5,524 bases of DNA, taken from assembly GCA_023435565.1 (NCBI GenBank), contig JAEYRN010000045.1:1-5524 (forward strand), read 5' to 3'. The translations under genes were made by a program, and so were the position numbers. Below the pieces are notes generated by a model. The model did not search any database, was not told where the DNA came from, and saw only the letters and a program-made list of their open reading frames with translations. This document shows positions 1-4,609 of the stretch, in pieces; position 1 is the first letter of the stretch; each line of letters begins with the position of its first letter. This DNA is from Bacillota bacterium. Its GTDB lineage: Bacteria; Bacillota; UBA4882; UBA8346.

Positions 1-836
1 TATTTGTAATGAAACCAGCAAACAATGGTTATCCGGGTATAATTATTTCTGATCTTTTCGAAAGCATCGTTGATCCAGTCCGGTTTGGAGGAAATTTTAC
101 CTTCCCGGGAAAATTCAGCGGTTCCGGTCATAATGAAGATTGGTTTATTGGAAAGCGCCATCACTTGAGCATACATTTCTGCAAAGAGAGATTCAAAGTC
201 ATAAAATGAGGGTTTTTCCCTTTCCGGGTTTTCCGGATAAAAATTAAAACCATCGATACCGAGGAGATCAACATATTCATCCCCCGGCCAGTAGTTTCGG
301 ATATGGTTCCATTCATCCATCGGCACATTCATGCTGGGTTCATGGGGACACCAGATCCATTTCACATTATCCGCTTTAAGTTTCCGGAATCTATCAACAA
401 TATATATCCAGCATTGTTTAACTAATGACGGTCCTCCGTCAATCCCGCCGTTTTTGGCTCCTCCCCATACATACCAACCGGCGTTAAACTCATGAAGCGG
501 CCTAAGATAGATAGTATCTTGCCAGAGTTTAGCCTGAGTTGCAAAATTATCAAGATAATCATCAAACTTCCCTTCTAATAACTCCCGAAGGTGGGTTTCC
601 TCTTTTAAACATTGACGCCGGTTATGACCGTCATGGATTGGAAAAAACAACTCCCAGGTAATAATGGGAATTACCTTGGCTTTTTTGAACTCATTGCATA
701 CTTCCAACGGAAAATCATTTTCAAATGAGATATACCTCAATCCATACTTCAGCCTTTTTTCCAAAAGTGCGGAAACACCGGTGATTTCTTTATTGATATT
801 TTCGATGGATGCAAATGAAACAATGGCTAATTCCAT
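1..836 (-). CDS. Glycoside hydrolase family 26 (beta-mannanase-type) enzyme, 3' end cut by window edge
   Basis: Reading the minus strand from an ATG at 836 gives an open frame of 278 codons that runs off the left edge without a stop. The start is supported by AAGGAG (845-850) 8 nt upstream. The translation matches the (beta/alpha)8 barrel of GH26 enzymes, which hydrolyse beta-1,4-mannans or related beta-glycans with retention. The acid/base motif RPLHEFNAGWYVWGG is at residues 112-126, with Glu116 as the expected proton donor. It is followed by WIWCPHEPS (about 158-166), YWPGDEYVDLLGIDGFNFY (182-200) and the late segment KPIFIMTGTAEF, with Glu241 the likeliest nucleophile, then DWI at 253-255. 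No signal peptide is present and the barrel begins at once, so the enzyme is probably cytosolic and acts on imported oligosaccharides. It is last in the left gene group, 118 nt after the flavoprotein gene, and may have its own promoter. Family assignment is firm; exact substrate is not determined. Confidence 0.88.
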   Translation of the reverse strand, partial: MELAIVSFASIENINKEITGVSALLEKRLKYGLRYISFENDFPLEVCNEFKKAKVIPIITWELFFPIHDGHNRRQCLKEETHLRELLEGKFDDYLDNFATQAKLWQDTIYLRPLHEFNAGWYVWGGAKNGGIDGGPSLVKQCWIYIVDRFRKLKADNVKWIWCPHEPSMNVPMDEWNHIRNYWPGDEYVDLLGIDGFNFYPENPEREKPSFYDFESLFAEMYAQVMALSNKPIFIMTGTAEFSREGKISSKPDWINDAFEKIRNNYTRITIVCWFHYK

Positions 837-920
837 TCTTATTGCTCCTTCATTCTCAATCATTTCTCTTCTACACTAATTGAAATATGCATAGAGACCT
901 TAATCGATAGTAGGTTTATT

Positions 921-944
921 ATTATAGTCTAAAATTCGAGACTA
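921..944 (-). promoter_or_regulatory. Possible promoter and inverted repeat upstream of the GH26 gene
   Basis: In the 118-nt gap before the GH26 gene, the minus strand carries a consensus TATAAT (complement of 921-926). No good -35 box is seen at the right distance; the best is a T-rich stretch. A 6-bp inverted repeat, TAGTCT (925-930) and AGACTA (939-944) with an 8-nt spacer, overlaps the upstream edge of this -10 box and could be an operator. It lacks a T tail, so it does not look like a terminator for the flavoprotein gene. If used, the promoter would give a leader of roughly 75-80 nt. Confidence 0.35.
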
Positions 945-954
945 AAAAGTATAG

Positions 955-1530
955 CTACGCCAAACTTCCCATTTTCTCACCTAGAGCGCGAGCACCTTCC
1001 ACCAGTTGGTGATTTAACGCCGTCTCTTCCGGATTTCCAGCTGTTCCGTAAACCATACCGGCCAGTTTGGCTTCCACATTTCCCGTTATATCTTGAAAAC
1101 CTCGTATAACATTTACAGCGCCGGAAACAAAGGCATCTTTATCCCCGTATGAAAGAATCAATCCCAGTTCTTTATCTTTCAACAAATGTGGACCCACTGG
1201 GTCTTTGGCGGAAAAAAAGGCCCGATCAATGAAGATTTTCATCTGAGCTGGAAAACTGAACCAGTAGACCGGACTCACCAGGAGTATCGCATCCTGTGTT
1301 TTCATCTTCTCCATAACGGGGGTTAAATCATCCTGGATAGCACACCCGGTATCCCGGGATTTCAAACAGCTATAACAGGAGGCACAAGGTTTCTGATTGA
1401 CAAGTAATCCAAGGTGTGCCACTTCCACAGCCGCACCGGCAGAGCACGCCGCTTCTGCGGCAAGTCCGGCAAGATACGCTGAATTACCATTCTTTCTAGG
1501 GCTTCCGATGATTATCATTAATTTTTTCAT
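955..1530 (-). CDS. Flavodoxin-fold NAD(P)H/FMN oxidoreductase with clustered-cysteine motif (iron-sulfur flavoprotein-like)
   Basis: A 191-residue cytosolic flavodoxin-fold protein of the NADPH-dependent FMN reductase superfamily. GSPRKNGNS at residues 9-17 is the FMN phosphate-binding loop. SPVYWFSFPAQMKIFIDRAF (86-105) is the second flavin-contacting and dimer-interface segment typical of this family. Four cysteines, C49, C52, C55 and C63, form C-x2-C-x2-C-x7-C, the compact pattern that in archaeal iron-sulfur flavoproteins (Isf) holds a [4Fe-4S] cluster; whether a cluster is bound here is inferred. Isf-type proteins pass electrons between ferredoxin and FMN-linked acceptors such as oxygen, peroxide or quinones. 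The start is set by AGGAGG (complement of 1538-1543) 7 nt upstream. The gene follows the malectin fusion gene by 63 nt with no terminator seen, so it is probably cotranscribed. By eye it is richer in G and C than that neighbour. The physiological substrate cannot be read from sequence. Confidence 0.87.
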   Translation of the reverse strand: MKKLMIIIGSPRKNGNSAYLAGLAAEAACSAGAAVEVAHLGLLVNQKPCASCYSCLKSRDTGCAIQDDLTPVMEKMKTQDAILLVSPVYWFSFPAQMKIFIDRAFFSAKDPVGPHLLKDKELGLILSYGDKDAFVSGAVNVIRGFQDITGNVEAKLAGMVYGTAGNPEETALNHQLVEGARALGEKMGSLA

Positions 1531-1593
1531 AATTAATCCTCCTCGATATTATCAAATTAATTTTTACTTTTATTAAAAAGACGGATGTACAAC

Positions 1594-2388
1594 CTAATCG
1601 CTTAATCCATTTCCTCCATTATAGAAACTATCTTTTGAAAAGATTTCACATGCCTTTCCACCTGCATTTATAGCATAGCTGGATTTTCCCACCATATCTT
1701 TTGTTGTTTGAATAATCTCGATAGCAGTTAACTTTGGAAGATCATCCATGCCTTTTACAAAATTAAGAACTATGTTTCCATCTTTATCAGCAGTAGTCGT
1801 AAATTCCTTGATTATTGGTTTATAAGCGCCTCCAGCTTCAGTAAATATATCAAAATTTTCAAGGATTGGTTTTCCATTTAATTCTACATTAAAACGGCGC
1901 TTTCCCTTAGCCATATGATAAACCTCACAAAAATGTAACCTAACAAGGTACATTATATCGGAACTGAGATTAGGTAAAGTATATGAGAACTCACCCCAGC
2001 GCTCTGATTCATAAACATCCAATGGCGCCGGATCTTTGACCTTTGATAAATCAAAAAGGGATTTTGTGTTAATACGCTCAAGCTTGAAAACTACCGGACG
2101 GAAACCGTCTGTACAGCAAGCTATAGCGGTGTTATCCTGTTTCATCCAGCCATTCCAACCACTAAAAGCTTCCTGATCAAACTTACCACCTGTAAAGAGC
2201 GCGAGAACCATTTTTGATATATCATTCCATGCCCAGTTACAGAAGCCATCAGGCATACTATTTATACCTGCGATGAATTCCTGTCCGTCTTTGAACATGC
2301 CACATTTCTTTATATCTAAGTTACTATAAGTATCAACTATTTCCTTAAATAACTCTCTTTTCAATACTGTTATCTTAATTGCTACCAT
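1594..2388 (-). CDS. TIGR04076-domain / rearranged malectin-domain fusion protein
   Basis: This 264-residue protein has no signal peptide or membrane segment. Residues about 3-106 match the TIGR04076 family, small cysteine-containing proteins of unknown function: KKCG (27-30), DGQEF (34-38), MPDGFCNWAW (45-54), CCTDGFRPVVFKLERI (91-106). Residues 113-227 match a bacterial malectin carbohydrate-binding domain from its middle to its end: DPAPLDVYESERWGEFSYTLP (119-139), YLVRLHFCEVY (147-157), RRFNVELNGKPILENFDIF (164-182), AGGAY (185-189), LPKLTAIEI (217-225). The usual N-terminal INAGG segment is missing there but appears at the end: AINAGG (239-244) and FSKDSFYNGG (250-259), just before the stop. 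An ATG 24 nt further upstream (2412) is in frame, but the start at 2388 is preferred: CCTCC at 2394-2398 gives GGAGG 5 nt before it, and the TIGR04076 match begins immediately. It lies 48 nt after the ATC-hydrolase-like gene. Glycan binding is inferred from the domain only. Confidence 0.85.
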   Translation of the reverse strand: MVAIKITVLKRELFKEIVDTYSNLDIKKCGMFKDGQEFIAGINSMPDGFCNWAWNDISKMVLALFTGGKFDQEAFSGWNGWMKQDNTAIACCTDGFRPVVFKLERINTKSLFDLSKVKDPAPLDVYESERWGEFSYTLPNLSSDIMYLVRLHFCEVYHMAKGKRRFNVELNGKPILENFDIFTEAGGAYKPIIKEFTTTADKDGNIVLNFVKGMDDLPKLTAIEIIQTTKDMVGKSSYAINAGGKACEIFSKDSFYNGGNGLSD

Positions 2389-2393
2389 AATGA

Positions 2394-2398
2394 CCTCC
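2394..2398 (-). promoter_or_regulatory. Ribosome binding site fixing the start of the TIGR04076-malectin gene
   Basis: The minus strand reads GGAGG here, 5 nt before the ATG at 2388. The in-frame ATG at 2412 lies upstream of this site and is preceded only by an A/T-rich run without a Shine-Dalgarno match. Its eight extra codons include the GGAGG itself, so the shorter protein is favoured. Confidence 0.75.
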
Positions 2399-2436
2399 GG
2401 GGGCAAACCCATTTAAATTTTTTTCTCTAAAATTTA

Positions 2437-2922
2437 TTATTGTTCTATATAATAAAGGTGATCGCAATACTCATCTCCTTCCATCATCGTTTTGGTTCTT
2501 TTCATTTTAATTTGGGGATTATATCCTTCACAAATCGGTTCATCATTCATACAACTAAACTTATATCCCCATTTTTCAATGCCGTTCCTTTTGGCGATCT
2601 CCGCCATTGGACATTTGGTTACCTTCATTTGATAACTGCCATCGTTTATTTGATATGAAAATTCAAATCCTTCAGCCTTTAACGGTTCCCACAAGAAGTC
2701 AATGAGACCCTGGATATCATTCTTTTTACCGTTTTTCAGATCCAGTGCCGCTGTTTCTTGGGCCCACTTTTTTACGCTCTCTTTTAAGTGATTGTCGATT
2801 AAGCTTTCCGCTTCATCTCCATAGCGACTAATTATCAATTGCAATAAATCAGCTTTTGCAATTAACGCTAGTTCTTCCTTTTTGGCTAACAATTGTTTTA
2901 AAGAAGCTACTTCATTTTCCAT
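2437..2922 (-). CDS. L-2-amino-thiazoline-4-carboxylic acid (ATC) hydrolase family protein
   Basis: A 161-residue cytosolic protein. An N-terminal helical part (about 1-75, rich in Lys, Glu and Leu) precedes a C-terminal domain resembling the ATC hydrolase family (Pfam ATC_hydrolase). Diagnostic segments are VTKCPMAEIAKRNG (101-114), FSCMNDEPICEGYNPQIKMKR (122-142) and MMEGDEYCDHLYY (146-158). C104, C124, C153 and H155 sit at positions usually conserved in the family; C131 is an extra cysteine. The founding Pseudomonas enzyme opens the thiazoline ring of ATC on the way to L-cysteine, but many members in anaerobes are uncharacterised and this activity should not be assumed. The start is supported by GGAGGAG (complement of 2928-2934), 5 nt upstream. 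It is the first gene of its unit, about 110 nt downstream of the predicted promoter start. The next gene, the TIGR04076 fusion, also encodes a small cysteine-bearing domain of unknown chemistry. Confidence 0.8.
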   Translation of the reverse strand: MENEVASLKQLLAKKEELALIAKADLLQLIISRYGDEAESLIDNHLKESVKKWAQETAALDLKNGKKNDIQGLIDFLWEPLKAEGFEFSYQINDGSYQMKVTKCPMAEIAKRNGIEKWGYKFSCMNDEPICEGYNPQIKMKRTKTMMEGDEYCDHLYYIEQ

Positions 2923-3023
2923 ACATGCTCCTCCGATTAATCGATAGATTCCGTAATGCTTGCGGTATCCATCTGATTTCCAATAATTTATGGGGTTTAG
3001 TTATAGGGTGGTTTTAGTTGATC

Positions 3024-3036
3024 ATATCTCTGATAT
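3024..3036. promoter_or_regulatory. Small palindrome at the predicted transcription start (possible operator)
   Basis: ATATC-TCT-GATAT is an inverted repeat with 5-bp arms and a 3-nt centre. It begins 1 nt downstream of the -10 box and covers the predicted start site. A repressor bound here would block initiation. With arms this short and A/T-rich, chance is possible. Confidence 0.35.
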
Positions 3037-3037
3037 A

Positions 3038-3065
3038 ATTATAAAGTTTTTTGGTGGTTCTTCAA
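3038..3065 (-). promoter_or_regulatory. Sigma-70-type promoter for the ATC-hydrolase-like operon
   Basis: On the minus strand TTGAAG (complement of 3060-3065, four of six consensus bases) is followed after 16 bp by a perfect TATAAT (complement of 3038-3043). Transcription would start near 3031 and give a leader of about 110 nt before the ATG at 2922. It lies just after the terminator of the preceding operon, as expected for an independent unit. Confidence 0.6.
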
Positions 3066-3087
3066 TTACCCGTTAGGAAATATGAGG

Positions 3088-3127
3088 AAAAAAACCGGGG
3101 TATTTTTGGGGTAGTCGCCCACCCCGG
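3088..3127 (-). terminator. Rho-independent terminator after the AraC/GyrI/DUF4332 operon
   Basis: On the minus strand CCGGGGT (3121-3127) pairs with ACCCCGG (3095-3101) across a 19-nt loop and is followed directly by seven T residues (3088-3094). A shorter alternative stem, GGGGT with ACCCC, can form inside the same stretch. Orientation and T tail fit termination of transcription from the DUF4332 gene, whose stop is about 190 nt upstream. On the plus strand there is no T tail. Confidence 0.7.
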
Positions 3128-3173
3128 CCCGCCTGAGCACATTAAAGGATGAAAATAGGGTCAAAGATCATCA

Positions 3174-3263
3174 TCTCGCGCAGAGACACAGAAAAGCGCA
3201 GAGTTAAGAACCGGAACAATTTATTTTAAGGTTTTCTCCGCGCCCCTGCGCCTCAGCGGGAGA
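3174..3263. repeat. Imperfect palindromic intergenic repeat (REP/MITE-like)
   Basis: Two arms, about 3174-3212 and 3230-3263, are imperfect inverted copies around an A/T-rich centre of 17 nt. The left arm contains GCGCAGAG twice (3178-3185 and 3196-3203), 18 bp apart. The right arm has CCGCGCCCCTGCGCCTCAGC. This 'ctctgcg...ctgcgggaga' style of sequence recurs in intergenic regions of many unrelated bacteria and probably is a small non-coding repeat that can fold into a long hairpin. It lies between the DUF4332 stop and the terminator, so it would be transcribed at the 3' end of that operon. No coding sequence or target-site duplication is visible. Confidence 0.65.
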
Positions 3264-3320
3264 ATAGGTTATAAAGTTTTAATACACTCATTTGATAGCA
3301 AAAGCGTTTGCCATCGTATT

Positions 3321-4001
3321 CTAATAATTGATGGCTTTGGGAACGCTTTTTGCGGCAATAACGCAAAGTTTCATATCATTTAAACCGAACTTTCCCTTGA
3401 AATATTGTTTTTCTTCATTAATTTTCATTAAAATATCATACAATTCTCGATAATCGGCGTTTGATACCTTTTCAACCGTATCGCAGGGAGAATCAACCAA
3501 TAATCTGGCGAAGTTGGCCCCTACCCATTTAATCCTGACCACATCGGTTAACTTGGTTAATTCTAAGATTTCCTCATTGGATATCCCGGTTTTTTCTCTT
3601 AACTCCTCGCGAGCGGCTTTCGTTTTGACATAATCAAACAATTGTTCCGTGTTTCGAATACCGAGCCCTTCGATTTTCCCAACGACCGCAGCGGCTATAC
3701 CCTGAAAATCCTTTATGTTGACCGGCTTAGGACGGATGCTCGCCACTTCCCGTTTTAAAATCGAAAGATATTCCTCGGGCAAACCGGTTTTACCGGCAAA
3801 ATCCTTAATCCGGTCCGAAGTTTTTAATACCGCCAATAAGTCATTTAAGTTTTGCACACCATGGGCCTTTAGACATGAAAAGCGCTGTTTTAGATCTTCC
3901 TGAATTATTTTTCTGCTCGGTAACAGCTCGGCTTCGGCCAGTTCCTTTTCATACTCCGCTAAAGTTACGGTTGTTAAATCAATGTAATAATCCTTGAGCA
4001 T
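3321..4001 (-). CDS. DUF4332 domain (helix-hairpin-helix-like) protein
   Basis: A 226-residue, mostly helical cytosolic protein without signal peptide. The part from about residue 98 to 195 matches DUF4332: a hairpin-like IEGLGIRNTEQLFDYV (110-125), the link EKTGISNEEILELTKLTDVVRI (136-157) and a second hairpin-like VGANFARLLVDSPCDTVEKV (160-179). An earlier segment, about 36-92 (CLKAHGVQNLNDLLAVLK, then KTGLPEEYLSILKREV), looks like a diverged half-copy of the same unit, so the protein is probably built from tandem HhH modules. Such folds commonly bind DNA or proteins non-specifically; the role of DUF4332 proteins is not established. GGAGG (complement of 4008-4012) lies 6 nt before the start. 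The gene is third in the operon, 30 nt after the membrane GyrI-like gene. Confidence 0.8.
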   Translation of the reverse strand: MLKDYYIDLTTVTLAEYEKELAEAELLPSRKIIQEDLKQRFSCLKAHGVQNLNDLLAVLKTSDRIKDFAGKTGLPEEYLSILKREVASIRPKPVNIKDFQGIAAAVVGKIEGLGIRNTEQLFDYVKTKAAREELREKTGISNEEILELTKLTDVVRIKWVGANFARLLVDSPCDTVEKVSNADYRELYDILMKINEEKQYFKGKFGLNDMKLCVIAAKSVPKAINY

Positions 4002-4031
4002 AACTATCCTCCAACTTACTGATTATTCGTT

Positions 4032-4595
4032 CTACTGTAAAACCTCAATCTCCATCACAAATAAAATCTTTTGCGCCGGTTCATCATATACTTCAAAAGA
4101 TAAGGCATCCGGTTTATAATTATTCTCCCGGGTATATTTCAAAAGGGCCGGATAACATTTCATCGGACCAACCATATACGATAATCCGTTTTTTACCGGG
4201 AATTCAATTACCATTTTTTTATTCCGGGCGATTTTCCCAATCTTGAACTTTGTTTCAAACTCTGAAATTCTATTCAGATCATCTTTTTCGATAACAACAC
4301 CACAATAACTTCGGAGTTTGTCCGCCGGGACGACAGCGGGATCGTCAAAATAGACACCGAGTCCTTTGGTGGTGACTATCCCTTTCTCCTTTAATGCGTT
4401 ATATACTTTATCAAATACCGGGCCGGATTTATTATAATCCCCAATGAATTCTTCATAAATATAGGTATAAGGTCCGACCATCATCTCCGTTACCTTGGGT
4501 GTTGAAAACAAGCCGATATACGCTGCAAAACCCAACATACCAACCGCCAACACTCCGAAAATCCCGGCAATTATTAATAGAACTCGTTTTTTCAT
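4032..4595 (-). CDS. Membrane-anchored GyrI-like small-molecule-binding domain protein
   Basis: A 187-residue protein. MKKR followed by a hydrophobic stretch (about residues 5-30) forms one N-terminal membrane anchor, with no lipobox or obvious cleavage site, so the rest probably faces outside the cytoplasmic membrane. Residues about 35-187 resemble a GyrI-like (SbmC/Rob C-terminal) ligand-binding domain: VGPYTYIYEEFIGDY (40-54), VYFDDPAVVPADKLRSYCGVVIE (81-103) and YKPDALSFEVYDEP (160-173). E168 sits where this fold often has a ligand-contacting glutamate. The gene starts 13 nt after the AraC/GyrI regulator gene, and its Shine-Dalgarno sequence overlaps that gene's stop codon, suggesting translational coupling. 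The same local motifs occur in the GyrI domain of the regulator. A role as ligand-binding or sequestering partner of the regulator is inferred; no catalytic function is claimed. Confidence 0.8.
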   Translation of the reverse strand: MKKRVLLIIAGIFGVLAVGMLGFAAYIGLFSTPKVTEMMVGPYTYIYEEFIGDYNKSGPVFDKVYNALKEKGIVTTKGLGVYFDDPAVVPADKLRSYCGVVIEKDDLNRISEFETKFKIGKIARNKKMVIEFPVKNGLSYMVGPMKCYPALLKYTRENNYKPDALSFEVYDEPAQKILFVMEIEVLQ

Positions 4596-4604
4596 TTGAA
4601 ATCT

Positions 4605-4609
4605 CTCCT
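4605..4609 (-). promoter_or_regulatory. Ribosome binding site overlapping the upstream gene's stop codon
   Basis: The minus strand reads GAGGAGAG across 4610-4603, with the AGGAG core at 4609-4605. The TGA stop of the AraC/GyrI gene occupies 4611-4609, so the last base of the stop is also the first base of the core. The core lies 9 nt before the ATG at 4595. This arrangement favours reinitiation by ribosomes finishing the regulator gene. Confidence 0.7.

Larger units (their letters stand above)
2923..3320. other. 398-nt intergenic region separating the two operons
   Basis: From right to left it holds a weak GCAAA/TTTGC inverted repeat just after the DUF4332 stop (3298-3311), the palindromic repeat (3174-3263), the terminator (3088-3127), the promoter and its palindrome (3024-3065), and the leader of the ATC-hydrolase-like gene. 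The leader ends with a CGATTAATCG palindrome (2934-2943) that touches the ribosome binding site. No tRNA, riboswitch or credible small gene was recognised. The stretch 3128-3173 shows nothing notable. Confidence 0.6.

Noticed and set aside
9..209. 66-codon plus-strand open frame
   Set aside because: Antisense to the conserved nucleophile region of the GH26 enzyme, so explained as a shadow.
664..879. 71-codon plus-strand open frame
   Set aside because: It is antisense to the start of the GH26 gene, and its hydrophobic look comes from the complement of the barrel codons; no family resemblance.
1531..1593. Possible terminator between the malectin fusion and flavoprotein genes
   Set aside because: Only a 5-bp A/T-only stem (CTTTT/AAAAG) can be drawn; it lacks GC pairs and a clear T tail, so read-through is the better reading.
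2389..2412. Longer N-terminus of the malectin fusion protein starting at 2412
   Set aside because: The extra codons contain the GGAGG that serves the ATG at 2388, and no ribosome binding site precedes the upstream ATG.
2440..2658. 72-codon plus-strand open frame with hydrophobic character
   Set aside because: Antisense to the conserved C-terminal half of the ATC-hydrolase-like gene; no independent support.
2923..3037. Riboswitch in the leader of the ATC-hydrolase-like gene
   Set aside because: The leader is about 110 nt, but no conserved riboswitch core or terminator/antiterminator pair could be recognised; only a short CGATTAATCG palindrome is present.
3174..3263. CRISPR array or tRNA-like structure
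   Set aside because: The GCGCAGAG units repeat only twice with no regular spacers, and the fold is one long palindrome without a cloverleaf or CCA end.
3715..3903. 62-codon plus-strand open frame
   Set aside because: Lies within the DUF4332 gene on the opposite strand and resembles no known protein.
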